Source: Capniomyces stellatus (lineage: Eukaryota > Kickxellomycota > Harpellomycetes > Harpellales > Legeriomycetaceae). Taken from it: DNA of 64,000 nt. Shown here one piece after another: positions 43,134-55,549 of the stretch; position 1 is the stretch's first letter; each line of letters opens with the position of its first letter. Where the stretch lies: assembly GCA_001661515.1 (NCBI GenBank), contig LUVW01000016.1, positions 312,868 through 376,867 of the forward strand, read 5' to 3'. The notes below the pieces were generated by a model. The model saw nothing but the letters and a program-made list of their open reading frames with translations, ran no database searches and was not told the origin of the DNA. The position numbers and the translations under genes are program-made.

Positions 43134-45334
43134 CTATATCTCCCACAACGAAATTCTACAATCATGACTTCCCACAACAACCCAGTTCTTGCTGAAATAG
43201 CCCAATCCTCCAAATCCTCCCAACACTACCTTATTAAATGCACTAACACGCGCATCACTTTTAACCGTTGAGGCCGGATCTACTGCATCACTCCCATCAC
43301 TAGAACAGCTGCCCACATTCCCAGCCTTGTTTTCGCTAAATGAAACCGAGGAAATCGACCCTCGGTGGAAACAAAGAACCAGTTCTGGGTCCAGCTCTGG
43401 AACCGAAAACACTCGAACCCTATAATCCCATCCTCCCAGCCCCAACCTGTCACCCTTGCTGCAAATACTAATCGCTCCTGTGCCTCCATTTTTCAACTCT
43501 AACGTTTTTCCTTCGTAATCACACATTCCTTCCTACAGTTTACCCAACAAAATACATTTATTAAACTGCACACATGCATCAAAGACAAGCCAAAATCCTG
43601 TAATAACGTATTCAAAAATTGCCACAGTTTCCATTTACCAACATGCATACAACTTTATCATACCTCTGTGTATTTTTTGATACTTAGTTTGTTTCCAGAA
43701 CTTCCAACAACCAACATATGCACGCTCGGGTCAGCTGCCATTGACAAAACTACATTTTTTTTAAAAAAAAAATAGATAAAGTAAATCACTTTTATGTTTG
43801 CTTTTGAATATTCGCTGATAACAGGTTGACCCTTGTGGTATTTATACATTTGTTGGTATGCAACTTGTATCAGTACATTTCTGTTCCCATCTTAAAATCC
43901 AACTTACTAGACTCTCGGTCTCCCAAAAAGCTATCTATCAGTCTGAATGTACAACTCAAAACGTCCTCTATTTTATAATAAGCAACTGACCCATCCTCAA
44001 ACCCCAAAAACAGCACCACTCCCCACTCCGTGTCTCTCATCATCATCGACATACACATAGCTAAATTTTACATCAACACAATTATACATTAATCTACCAT
44101 CCCAGTGCCCACGTTTACAATGAATCTTTGACAAATAAACTAAATTCTCTGACATCGCTATACAATCAACCTTACCTTTGCTGTCGCTCTGTGTATATTT
44201 GCTCCATTTCCCAAAGTCGTAATTATAACCCTTCAGCTCTTGTGGATTGAATATCACCACCTGATACAATAACGAATTCAATATCTCTTTTAATCTCTTT
44301 ATTGACCTTTTATTCTTTCTTCATTCTACTTGGATAACATAAATCCTTTATTTTTGTTGCTGACCAAATATGTACCCACCTTGTTGTTATCTGCATCTAT
44401 TAGTGCTGCAATGTATATATCATCCTCTATATTTCCGTCACATATATCAGTGTTACGTTGATAAGTGTGCTCTACCTGTATTGTTGCTCTGCTTATAAAT
44501 AAAATAATACATCGAAATTACAATAGGCAAACAGCACCACGGTACCCCTCCCCTCCCCCCACTTTCTTATCATACATTATCCCACCAACTATTTATATAG
44601 CTCGCAACTTTTATTCATGTATTCTACACCTTTAATTTGGCCTTTTTTTACTTATTTGATTTGGTCTTACTTGAATGACACACACTAAACCCGCAAAAAC
44701 TAAGTGAATCGACTATTAAAACCTGCACCAATACTAGTTCTCCTGCAAATTCCTCGGCTTCAAACCTCCAAAGTTTGAGTAAATTGTCTCTACCTTGGCT
44801 ATTCACATTTATTTAGATGACTCGCCAATGTTAATTTGCACTGCTCAATTGTTTTACTGCAGCACTCTTCTGTCTGCTAGATTTGCTAAGCCCTGATTGT
44901 TTTACCAAGTGAATTCCAGGTAATACACGTTTCAAAAATAAAAAAGCAGTAATTACCTGACTATCAGCAACTCTTGCGATTTCAGCTCGATTCCCTCCAC
45001 TTTCAACACCGAACTTGTATGGCTATCAGTCTTCATTGCCTGTTTCTTCTTCAGCAACATATTCCAAACTATTATACAACCGTCTTCGTCCCTAATTATA
45101 ACCCCCACACACCCACACACACATACACACAGTAATAAAGATTGTTATCCAGCTGTAGACCATACACCGTGGATATCACTCATTTATTTAAAAGCTGTTT
45201 TAAAATGAAGAGTAAAACAAATACAAACTTTACCCCGACACCATATATCGATCTTTATGGAACAGATTCACCGAATTTACTGCTGCATTATGCCCTCGAA
45301 AGACAAATGAAGGCTCTCTTAACACTTTTGCCAT
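43134..45334 (-). CDS. ASA1: Asa1/GNB1L-type WD40 protein
   Basis: Eight exons: 45334-45234, 45091-44957, 44798-44671, 44486-44380, 44260-44119, 44060-43908, 43749-43664 and 43532-43134, total 1251 nt, 416 aa, all in phase with GT-AG. The fifth donor could instead be GTAGAT at 44101, also in phase (18 nt more). WD motifs read in order: FRGHNAAVNSVNLFH...DEDGCIIVWNM; the GNB1L-specific QGRDNLLKLW; MCMSMM...LFLGFEDGSVAYY; SMAADPSVHMLVVGSSGNKLSI; LGLGGWDYRVRVF; FHRGSISSVSF; VVVGSHDCRISLWEI at the very end. These match Asa1 (yeast ASTRA complex) and vertebrate GNB1L, linked to folding of PIKK kinases with Tel2/Tti. Protein lengths agree. The seventh intron carries an oligo-A stretch. Convergent with the Cdc1-like gene. 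Confidence 0.88.
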
Positions 45335-46536
45335 TTGCACCAAAAGTGTTTGTTTTTTTAAAAAAAGTCTTTCTGATTTTAAATTGTAGATGTTTTTTTA
45401 AAAAAATAAAAGAGTTCCGTTTCTTTATATTGGCGAAAGCCTGAAATAGCACAGACTTCTATTGATTATTATTTTTTTGTTTTCAAAAAAGGTGTAAATA
45501 ACAATATAAATAAGGCGAGTGAAACACTTTTCCATACACTCAAAACTACACTATTTAATAATTACATTCGAGTTGATTTTAGAAAATGTGAATAAATTAC
45601 GACACAAAGTCCAAGATTCGATCCAGACTCTAAATTGCATATTACTGGTTTTGGCCAAGTTCATTTTGTTTACCAATTTCAGTGTTCAAGTCTTGTTTTC
45701 GACTAATTTACACAATACTGGTATATTTCCGTAACAATGCAAAACATGAATTAATCGCGTCGCTTGTTTACCCTACCTCAAGCCTGTATCATATTAAAAA
45801 TCACTCCATCCTGCAACTTCCAGCAAAAACATTGTCTCAGGTAACAAATCCCAGTGGTAACCCAATTTAACTCTTGAGACACTTTGGCATTATGACAAAC
45901 TGACTTTGTTTCTTGACATCCCGATTTTACCTACCAATAATACACTCAGCCTCTATTAGTCTTGAGCTCTTTGCATTTTCTTTTTTTACCTCATCCATTT
46001 CTAATTGAAAGTCTGCCCAATAAAACCCTTTTTTACTCATTGCACCTTGTGATTTAATTCCTATTTATTTCACTCGCTTTTTTGAAAACTAAAATTAGCT
46101 CATTGATCAAGTTTCCAGCCAACTGCAAAGCCGAGGCCATTCCTCTTGACCAATTTCAACATTCAAAAGCTTGAAGACTCAAAAACTCAAAAATTATAAA
46201 AAATAGAGCATACTTGATAAATTTTAATTAAAAAAAGGGTATAACGCCAGCCTAGCGCAGCTTGATTCAACTTCATTTTACTTTATCATTCAATTAAAAA
46301 TACTTTGTTAATTCTAAAAGTTAGATTCCAACTACCAGATACCTGTACATTACAATAGATCCATAAAAGTATAAAGTTAATAAATCTAATTCTAGATTAG
46401 ATTTTCTTTTCTAATTGCGTTTATTTAACTTTAAAACAGGAGAAACTGAAATTGAGAGTGGGTCAAAAAGTACAGCTAGTCTGTTCGAGGAGTGTCATAA
46501 TCAGATATAATAGTTTTTAGATCCAATTAACCGAGA
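45335..46536. other. 1.2-kb intergenic region
   Basis: Promoter of the Asa1-like gene and upstream sequence of the next plus-strand gene. Two copies of TGTTTTTTTAAAAAAA lie at about 45349 and 45391. Several short open frames, none with recognisable features. Confidence 0.45.
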
Positions 46537-47908
46537 ATGAGAGTCCGTAAGTATTCTCTGTAGTCCTGATGGGCAATTTTTTGAAAAAGGGGGGGGGTGA
46601 TTTTAAACAGAAAATTCTGAAACTTTTCTAATTATAATGTCGATAGGAACTCGTGTGGATTACAACTACTATTACAAGGGCTCAGACAAGACGGGCTTGG
46701 AATATACTTTAAGATGCATTGTCACTGAAGTAAACCATTATCAAGGAAGCGAAAAAACAGCTAACCTGGACATGTCGATGCTCTGTATACTGAAAGAGGT
46801 AAACCAATCTCAAGCTGTTTTTCCGAGTGGTGTTACTACTGTCGCTTTAAAGTGGCCAGTGTACCAAATATAATCCACAATACACTCTTTGCGCTTACAT
46901 TAACCATGAGTTTTTAATCAACAATATAGTTTGAACTCAAGTCGCAAGAAGCCATGAATCTATTTGCAGAAATTGAGAGAATAAAGAAAACTCAAGACAA
47001 AAGCCAGAACCGGAACGAGAACCAAAGTATTGGCTCACCAACCTCTGATAGCGGAAATGGTATGGCAATATACCGAGGCATTGGAGAGAGACTCAAGCGC
47101 TATACATTAATATCTGTAAAAGGTCTACCGCAAGTAGTTGCGTTGTGTAACGGTAAATCCCACAATATAATTTAGCTTCTTGGTAGTAAAATATGCTAAA
47201 TGGTTCAGATATGCTCTACGTCTTATTTGTGTCAACTATTATTTATCTGCCAGAACTGGTACTTGCCCACGCTGGATGTGGCACATTTGATCATACGTTG
47301 TTTGCCAGTCTAACTATAAATTTCTGCGTATACTTTTTGATTGCCATGTTATATAGTCGCTTCTGGATACCCCGTACCAAAAACTATACCAGATGCCAAA
47401 TTCAACTCTGACCAATTCTACAAGTAAATCATTAAACCTCCATGATTCCCGTTTAATTTTGCATTTAGTTCACCTCAAAGAAAATACCCGTTGCTTAAAT
47501 TTTAATATGAGGCCTTAAAGTCATGGTATAAAGGGTTTCAAATAACAACTTCTAAACATAACACATAGAGGATCCCACGCCTTGAACCTGAACGGGCTTT
47601 TCAGCGAATACTATGACAAAGGTAATTTTCACTTTGAGGATTGATATTGATTAGCAAAACCTGTGTATTTTACCAAGTAAAAAATTGGTATATTCTGAAC
47701 CAACTTAGTTAAACAATCGATGTCGCGTGCTCACGAACCTGGAGTCAGAATGATTAATACGTACTACAAAAGCTGGGAAAGTGGCAACCAAAAAGAGTTC
47801 CTTAACCAGTTTTACGAAAGCGCAAAAAGCGGCCAAGGAGTAAAACTGGCTTTTGACTTTGCAAAAAAAATATCAGGAAAGCTGAAAGATGAAGAGGATA
47901 GCGACTAG
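46537..47908 (+). CDS. unrecognised seven-exon gene, about 242 aa
   Basis: Proposed exons: 46537-46546 (10 nt), 46647-46798, 46930-47133, 47254-47296, 47357-47423, 47569-47621 and 47709-47908, total 729 nt. The outer exons are well supported by phase and GT-AG signals. The middle is not: the third donor could be GTAGTT at 47134 (phase 0, as used here) or GTAAAT at 47153, and the fourth uses a poor GTTGTT donor. The protein would start MRVRTRVDYNYYYKG, have a mixed alpha/beta first half with a Lys/Asn/Gln-rich low-complexity insert (about 75-100), a Tyr- and Pro-rich middle (NWYLPTLDVAHLI, GYPVPKTIPDAKF), and a charged helical C-terminus ending KLKDEEDSD. No transmembrane helix. I do not recognise the family. 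A small soluble conserved eukaryotic protein is likely. Confidence 0.5.
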
Positions 47909-48534
47909 AGCCAACCCACAACCTTCTCGCATCTCTATACGCTTAACTCTTGGTTAAGCCTATTATGTATGATACCACGTCCCTGTACGACCAGCTAGAA
48001 TTTGTTTGATTCTTATTTTCGTTTTTTTATCCATTTTAGCATGCTAACCTCAACAACTACCAATACCATTTTAGCCATAATGTGATGCTGATCATTAAAT
48101 TACCTTTGTTTGTTACGTATGTGTCCTTCACATCGCAGAATAAAAGTCTATTTTCTTCTAGATTTAGCGCTGTTCATAACAGCTGCTGCGTTTCTGTTAT
48201 ATTGAAATACTATTCGCCGCGTTTAGGCATTTATATCTGGTATATTTCCGTATTTATTTCGACTAGAATAAACAAGCTCAAAAATATTAGCTACAAATAC
48301 TTTATCAACTCACCAATGTATATAAACTACCTCAGTGCTTATTTCTAAAAGCTAAACGCCTGCTTTGTTAAAGCAACCCCTTAAATGCAATACTCACAAC
48401 CACTCTCTCTTTCTCCAAAACAGAGGCATGGGACGTTTGAATATACGAGTGGTTAACATAACTGATCATTATAAAAGCGCCTAGATAAGCATTATTATTC
48501 TCTTATGCCAGAGAAAAGAAAACAAAAAGTATAT
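47909..48534. other. intergenic region before tRNA-Glu
   Basis: 3' flank of the preceding gene and downstream side of tRNA-Glu. A frame at 48082-48348 has no motif and probably is not a gene. Confidence 0.45.
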
Positions 48535-48606
48535 CTCCGATACGGGGAGTCGAACCCCGACCGCCTCGGTGAAAGCGAGGAATCCTAGCCGTTGGACTAT
48601 ATCGGA
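48535..48606 (-). tRNA. tRNA-Glu(TTC)
   Basis: 72-nt cloverleaf. Acceptor TCCGATA pairs with TATCGGA, discriminator G. D arm AGTCCAACGGCTAGGA with the Glu-typical pattern, anticodon arm CCTCG-CTTTCAC-CGAGG, T arm CGGGGTTCGACTCCCCG. No intron. Downstream on the minus strand there is a short T-poor region, then TTTTTGTTTTC, suitable for Pol III termination. Confidence 0.96.
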
Positions 48607-49366
48607 CATAAATTTTTGAGTAGTAAGACTATAAAGTATGTTTAAAAGAAATTGGTATATAACCAAGGATTTCGTTCCCATGATTTTTAATCTTCTCATT
48701 GTAAATACATAATATAAAGTAAACACCTACTGTAATATCAGTAAAGGAAAGCAAGTGGAAGTTGTCTACAAAAAGGGGGCAACTGAGGGACCAAAAGGGA
48801 AGGAGTATCATATCATATCGGATAGTTTGATCAGATAATAATTTATTATGTCGTATCAGATATTTTGATCATATTTTACTGTATATGTATCTTAAGAAAA
48901 AGACTGTACAAGTAGATTTAATAATATACTTGATATCTTGATAGTTGTTTCTGCTATAGTCTAAATATTACTGTTGAATAAAAAAACCACTATAAAAGGA
49001 TAAATGTACTGTTGACTAGTTTGCAAGAAATGAACGCAACAAGAGAAAAATATTTCAATTCACTATGCCAAACTCAATAGCATGTTTTTATATTAATATT
49101 AACATTAGTTTGATTCTTCACTGTGGATAAGATTGAGCAATGGTCACGTTTACACTAAACACCACTCAGGATTTAAAGGTCATGTGTTTGTGTTTATACA
49201 GTGTGTTGAAAGAAATAAAGATGTGCTAATTCTACTATTTTTTTAGCAAAAGTCATGTCCCGAAAAATGATAAACGACTTTCAACAGCTGAAACCAAGTT
49301 AATACGGATTCTTATAAATGTTTGGACTTGTTTTAGGTCGCCAAAAATGCTGATTAACAATAAAAA
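48607..49366. other. intergenic region between two tRNA genes
   Basis: AT-rich. A degenerate direct repeat of TATCGGATAGTTTGATCAGAT and TATCAGATATTTTGATCATAT lies around 48816-48872. No gene. Confidence 0.5.
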
Positions 49367-49440
49367 TGATTCCTGCCGGACTCGAACCGGCGACCGTCTG
49401 TGTGTTAGACAGACGTGATAACCATCTACACCAAGGAATC
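49367..49440 (-). tRNA. tRNA-Val(AAC)
   Basis: 74-nt cloverleaf. Acceptor GATTCCT pairs with AGGAATC, discriminator A. D arm TGGTGTAGATGGTTATCA, anticodon arm TCTGT-CTAACAC-ACAGA with anticodon AAC, T arm GCCGGTTCGAGTCCGGC. No intron. An oligo-T-containing stretch follows 3' (ATCATTTTTATTG). Confidence 0.96.
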
Positions 49441-49828
49441 AGAATAAAAAATTTATAACTTTAAATACCTTGAGCTTAATTATCAGGGATACGGATTAAT
49501 TACTCATTTATGTGGTTTATTAGCCATCAGAAATATTAACAAATAAAATCTGACGCTTGCAGCAAATTTCAGAGATATTTGATTGTTTTCCCATCGAGAT
49601 TTATTTTTGAATCAACTAAACTATGGCTAATTGCAATCGCCAGACACATAAAGAAACTTTCTTAGACAATTTTAAAGATAGGGTGGGTTTTATTAGTGAT
49701 CGAAAAGGAACAAGGACAGACATTTATATGCAGCGGAAATTAAGATTAAATAAACAAATATTAGCTAGTGTGTGGTTGATAAAGTATTGGAATAGAGTAG
49801 AATAAATAGCATGTTAGAGAGGGCCCTT
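49441..49828. other. short intergenic region
   Basis: Between tRNA-Val and the zinc-finger gene end. A 60-codon frame at 49623-49805 is unsupported. Confidence 0.45.
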
Positions 49829-51517
49829 TTAGGATCTGTGCCTTATTCTGTGGCGCTTCATGTCGTGTTTTCGTGAAAATCTCTTGTTGCAAGTTGGACA
49901 TGGAAAAGGACGAGAATCGGCAGAGTTGGGAAAGTGGGTCAACCGATGAACCTTGAGGTTGTAATGTCTATCAAATTCTCTGGTGCAAATGTCGCAGGAA
50001 TACTTTTTAGCAGAAGGCTTGGAAACTCTGCCATTGACAGATCTCGCAGCATGGGTCTGGGCACCGGTGTTCAGCGAGCCAATGTCCTCCAGTGTTTTAG
50101 ATAGACTCAAAACGTTGCAACTGGGACTTGCAATCTGGTGTAGATCCTCAAATGCTCGTTGATCGTTGTTACTGCTAAACGAATCAACATTGTTCACAAA
50201 GTAAGAGGACATGTCTAAACTCAAGTCATTGATCGAGTCTGCGTATGGTGAGACGGTCGTGCTGGTGATGGCAGAGTGGGATGAGGTAAAAGAGGGGTAA
50301 ATAAAGTCAAGGGAGTTAAAGTCGATTAAGGTGTTGATGTCAGTGGTTGAAAGAACTTTTTCCAGGTCAACCGCGCTCGTTTCGGCTTGATCTTTATTTC
50401 CAGCAGGTTCAAAACCACACTCGCCAGCAAAAGGAGAAACCTGAGTAGAAGCGTAAGCACTATCCAATAAACTCGCGATGTCAGTTGGGGATGAGTAAGC
50501 ATTGGTGTTTGATGATAGCGCGCCGATTTCTTCAAGTTCTGCAAAAAAGCACATGTAATCTGCGGTGCAGATCTCTTGAAACTGCTTTCCGTTCTTCATA
50601 ACAATTGTCTTGTCGTTTCTCCATGCAAAATTAGAGACATCATTGGTATTGGCACCGGAGACTGTATTAATTAGAACATCGTCAGAGCCAGACACCAATT
50701 GAGCTGATAGCAGTGTTGATGCAGCGGCTGTGTTAGACACGTTGCCAAAAACACTGTCATTGAAGCTATTGAGCCCCAGGCTGGTGTCATAGCTCTCTTC
50801 AAGGATGTTGTCAATACACTCTCCAATGTTAGATACCATGTGAGTCATTGGAGTCGTGAACACATCCGATGGATCCATTAGGTGTACTGTTTTGGATAGT
50901 CTGCTACTTTCTTTGGCACCCATCTTGTGGTGTTTCATGAAGCCTTGGTCGGGCGAAGCATAACAAGATATGCTTGTTTGGTTATACGTGGTTGTGTCGA
51001 GATAGTTGATACCAAGATTGAATTCGTCCTTTGGATTCAATGCGATTACATTGTCCATTGGAGTTTGAACCATATCAGGGGTGTTTGCGAGGTTGGTGAT
51101 CCAACTTATGTTATTTAGACATGAGTTTTTAACTTTAATGTTGGCTAGTGGGCTGATAGAGTCATAGAACAAGCTAGAATTTTGTAAATCCAAGGCAGGT
51201 ACATTAACTGAATCCATTGTTTTATTATGGATTTTTTCAAAATCTGCGCCAAACAATTCGATAGGAATTCTGGAATTGGCGACTTGTTGTGTAAGGAAGT
51301 TCCTTATGTCGTTTACGGGGAAACGCTGTGGGTATTGAGTGTTTTCAAACTTATGTGTAACAACGCTTGGAGTAACTAATTCGGTGGCGCAAGGTGGGAT
51401 AATAGCGTTGTACTCGATTCCATTGGACTTGGTGTTGGTTCTTTTTCTCCACGGTCTGTTTTGCCGGTCATAATCATTTTCTTTGTTGTAGTTTGTTTGT
51501 TGTGGTTCAATACTCAT
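49829..51517 (-). CDS. C2H2 transcription factor with two C-terminal fingers, 562 aa
   Basis: Single exon, ATG at 51517. Two classical C2H2 fingers close the protein: YSCDICTREFDRHYNLKVHR and, after a linker that contains an RPFPC start, CPTCNKRFSRKHDMKRHR, with Cys-x2-Cys and His-x3-His spacing (about residues 507-560). C-terminal paired fingers with a DRH/NLK and RKHDMKRH pattern resemble fungal Crz1-, Seb1- or Msn2-type regulators. The first 500 residues are rich in Ser, Thr, Asn and Asp with many short hydrophobic patches, typical of a disordered activation region. Near residue 17 there is a basic PWRKRTNTK stretch that could serve nuclear import. Nuclear DNA binding is well supported; target genes and orthology are not. 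Confidence 0.85.
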   Translation of the reverse strand: MSIEPQQTNYNKENDYDRQNRPWRKRTNTKSNGIEYNAIIPPCATELVTPSVVTHKFENTQYPQRFPVNDIRNFLTQQVANSRIPIELFGADFEKIHNKTMDSVNVPALDLQNSSLFYDSISPLANIKVKNSCLNNISWITNLANTPDMVQTPMDNVIALNPKDEFNLGINYLDTTTYNQTSISCYASPDQGFMKHHKMGAKESSRLSKTVHLMDPSDVFTTPMTHMVSNIGECIDNILEESYDTSLGLNSFNDSVFGNVSNTAAASTLLSAQLVSGSDDVLINTVSGANTNDVSNFAWRNDKTIVMKNGKQFQEICTADYMCFFAELEEIGALSSNTNAYSSPTDIASLLDSAYASTQVSPFAGECGFEPAGNKDQAETSAVDLEKVLSTTDINTLIDFNSLDFIYPSFTSSHSAITSTTVSPYADSINDLSLDMSSYFVNNVDSFSSNNDQRAFEDLHQIASPSCNVLSLSKTLEDIGSLNTGAQTHAARSVNGRVSKPSAKKYSCDICTREFDRHYNLKVHRLTHFPNSADSRPFPCPTCNKRFSRKHDMKRHRIRHRS

Positions 51518-54500
51518 AAAGTAAAAAGGGGGGTGAAATATTTAGATTTGTTATAGAAAAAAGAGACAAATAAGCTTCAGAGTGACTTAAGGCTTTTTTA
51601 CTTGCAAATGGACCAGGACCAAGAATATATATTGTGAATATACAGTCCCTTTGCTTTTAAATTTACTCCAATTACCAAGTTATTTGACGCTAACTAGGTA
51701 TTTACACTTAATACTGGACGGACACCAAGTAATTGACAGTGTATTTGTATAAGTATTGTTAAAAAAAATTACTAAAATGCTCTTTTTAACTATTTGATAT
51801 AGTAAAAGAGATGGGACAATTAATTATTTTTTTAATTTCCAAGAGTTGAGGACACCAAAGCTACTTTTATATTTATTAATACTGCTTTTTCCACGAAAAA
51901 AAAATAAAAAAAATAAACAGAATGGAAGAAAGAAAAAAAAAGTGTGAAGTTAAATTGCCTAGGCTTTTATGTTTGGTAAACTTGTTTACCCTAATTCCTT
52001 TATTCCAACGTTAACATTGTTGGAATTTTGACTTGGAAATAATAAAATTAAATAAAATTAATAGTGAAATAAATAAATAGAAATAAAAAAATAAATGAAA
52101 ATAAAAATGAATGGAAATAAAAATAAATCGCAAATGGAAACAGGCAAACCCCAACAATTCAATAGAACCTATCTCCTAATTACTCATCTTTTTTTTTTCA
52201 TTGTTGCTGTTCCTTTAAAATTGGATAAATAAATTCTGCCTTGTTCTTTTTGTCAATTCCTTCTTATGTTTTCAATTTCATTTTTTGCCTTCGTCTCTAA
52301 TTTATTACACTGTTATATTTACTTTACATAATATCCGCCCTTTTACAATTATCCTGGCCAGTTTATTTAATTGTTGCAAATTTAATCAAGTCAGAATGGA
52401 ACAACAAGCCTATCCTGTTAAAGTACAGTTGTAATCAGAATCTACCACTTTATTTCAATGTCCCGTTATTTTCTTTGACCTTTCTTTGCTTTGTATCTCA
52501 TACCTCCCACCATCATCCACTTTGCAACCAATGTTCTACTGCACTTTTTCACTTTTACAGCCCAGTAGTTTTTGATGGTACAATTCTTAGAATCTTGTCC
52601 CTAGCTTAATTAGCTTTCTTTATCTTGCTTCTAGTCAATTTAAAAACTTTCGATTACTAATGGCATCACAATTGCTTATTGGATATAAAGACAAAGTTAA
52701 TGTCTTTTCTCTCTCAGGCATGTATTTTGAATTAAATGTAGCATAATTTAAACGCATTTTAATTGGTTTATCCAAAGATTTTATTTTTTTATTTTTTTAA
52801 AGCTGCTGCGGGATATGTAACATTCTTGCATCTGGCTAATAGGCTTTGTTTAAATCAACTTTTTTGATTCAGGATTTTTCGTAGCAGTTAAAGAGGAATT
52901 ATCATTACATTGTAGAAAAAAAAGCTCGCCTATTATCTGAAAATCTAGAAATTAGCAACTAAGCAATTAGCAATGCCTTTCTGAATCTTTTATCACAGAT
53001 TCATCCCAAAATCCAAATAGGCTTCCTTAATCACATCGATTTATTAGCCTGTATATTACAGCGAATTATTCGCAAGTACAAATAAAAAAGCGAGTAATTC
53101 AACAAGAAAAAGAAAGATGGAATCGTTTTGGCTTATTGTTAGCTTTGTCTCCCACTTTTCTCAGTAAAAGTTTTCAAGTGATGTATCTTGTTTCCAAAAA
53201 AAAAAAAAAAAAAAATTTTTTTTTGAATTTCCTTTTTTTTTGAATGGTATGTATGTCCTTAGTTTCTTTGCTTTTTCCAACATCAATAGCTTTAAAACCT
53301 GTTCACAATAAAAAAAGACCTAAAAAAAACTTTAAAAAAAAGCCCTAAGCTTGCCAAGACCAAGCAATCCCCGGTATTATTTTAAATAGACCTTGATACA
53401 CATTCAACTTTACATACACCGTCGATATTTTTAAATACCTTACAACAAATCTCTTATTTGGTGATATATATATATTTATACCATCGACAGTGACTTATTT
53501 GCATTTATATTCTCACATCGTTTTTTTTTCTACTGAGCACAACTATGGGGAGGTGATGTTAGGGAACATTTCTCTGAAAGTCTGCCCCCATAGCTTTCTA
53601 ATTCACCCAAAAGTTTCCTCTTTTCTTCTTGTTACTTCTTTTTCTTTGGTTTGCACTTTTATCTTCGCTATTCCCTTTCTTTTTATCCTCGTTGTTCATC
53701 TTTTCCCTACTTTTCTCCGCCTCCTTTATTCATTCAAGTCTCTTCCCCGCTTTTGAAACCATCATATTTAGCATTAATTAACCATGAAAATGCTCTTTTA
53801 GTCAGGTTAAATCTGATGATATGGCCCATCTTTTAGCCCATCTTTTAGCCCGTTTTAGACAAATTTGTTATGTAACAAATGTTTTTCTTTATTGAAATTG
53901 TAACGAACATTTTTAACTAGTCAGCATTTTTTACTTTTCAAGCATTATCTTGAGTAACATTTTATTGCTCTTATTAATACTTCAATCCTATTTTTAACTG
54001 CAGTATTGGTAATACTTACCAATGAACTACTTGGTTTTATAATGCCAAATAGTTTCGAGTTGACAAATCTATTACACCAAGTAATGACAGCTTTATTGCT
54101 CATTGTATCGTCATCATCCTATTTACTCGTGATGTCTTCAAGCTTACATTACCAAACAACTGTTGAACTTGTAATCCACCAACAACCACCACATTAGTTT
54201 TGTAATTCATTTACGTGGGTAAGACTATAAGCATTGATGCAATTTTCACACGAACATCACCAACATCCAACATCTTTGGGCGTGATTTGACGTAATATAG
54301 CACGGCTTGCTTGCAATCATTGTTTTTACTGATTTTTATGTCTGTAAATGTAAAAAAGCGAACATACAGTCTAGCGACTCAGTTTTGTACTCGTAGGCTT
54401 GGTTTATTATCCTCCATTGTGTTCGAGTCCTCATTGCTATCTTTTTTTTCTTCCACTACTGTTTTCCATTAAAAAAGAGTACTCAACTGGTTAGTATACC

Positions 54501-55511
54501 GATAAATATATCTGTGCCTATAACCCAAGTTGACTTGAACATGCTTCCTTCCCCTAGAACTCTAGTTTTAAACTTGAGGCAATCAATCGTATATGGTAAA
54601 TCCAATAACCAATATCAACACCAATGATAAAATCCAAAAATCCAAAAATCAGATCAAATCCGCAACTCACCACAGTAAATAAAATAAACAATTAATTAGA
54701 TTTCTCGCCAAATAGAAAAAGTACGCCTGAAATAGTTGTAAATGTGTCAATCATAGCTCAGAGAAGTTTCTGTCGATTAAATATAGAGCAAACCTTTTTT
54801 ACTCAAAATATCTTTGGAGCTACTCACTATCTTAAGGTTAACTTGATGAATTGGAAGTATCGCTAAAAATTTATAAACTTTGGGTTAGCCATTCAGCAAG
54901 CAATTTCTCTTTGATAAGAATATTTTGCTCATCATTGCTGGGTTCACCAAATCGGGATAACAGTTGTCTAAACAGTAACTTGAAAGCAATACACGATATT
55001 AGCGGATTTTCTAAATTGGTGTAATTAAGAGATCCGCAGCTTAATTGATGTCAATTTTCGAGTTTTTATTATTATTGAAATTTGGTTTGATTTGACTGTT
55101 ATTGGGTTTGACTCCTTTAGATTACACTAACAACGATTTCAACAATTCTAATCATACAAAAGACCACGCTCTGAAAAAACAAGTCAACTTGAAAAAATAG
55201 GGATAGCATGGTGTTCTACTCGGTCAAACCTGGAGTAAACAATAGTGTATTAGTAAGCATGATGGTTAAAATAGTATCTTTTTTTGTATGCGGTATTTTT
55301 TCATATTCGGTATTTTTTTTACATTGTAATATTTCACTTTACTGTTGGTTGCTGGTTTTTGGTGTAAATCCATATATCATGAAATTTGGGCGCTAATTAC
55401 ACACTGACTTTAAAGTCAGCTGCTATTTTACATGGCCAATCACAACTTTCATAAATTGTTATACAGCGTTTTTGGCACTTTTGTGAATAAAACTCGTATA
55501 CTTAAAAGTAC

Positions 55512-55549
55512 GTAGTTTGGGAGCTTCTTTTAAACTTCTCCCAAACTAC
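55512..55549. repeat. perfect 12-bp inverted repeat with 14-nt loop
   Basis: GTAGTTTGGGAG at 55512-55523 and its exact complement CTCCCAAACTAC at 55538-55549. The sequence continues with TAACC and a run of T. Hairpin plus T-run could end or form a short RNA, but no gene is recognised next to it. Confidence 0.8.

Noticed and set aside
43658..43849. Continuous minus-strand frame reading through the Asa1 intron at 43907-43750
   Set aside because: It would insert a poly-Phe/Lys segment; splicing 43908 to 43749 keeps phase and gives the expected WD repeat.
53490..53756. 88-codon hydrophobic frame
   Set aside because: Hydrophobicity follows from a pyrimidine-rich strand; no defined start context or motif.
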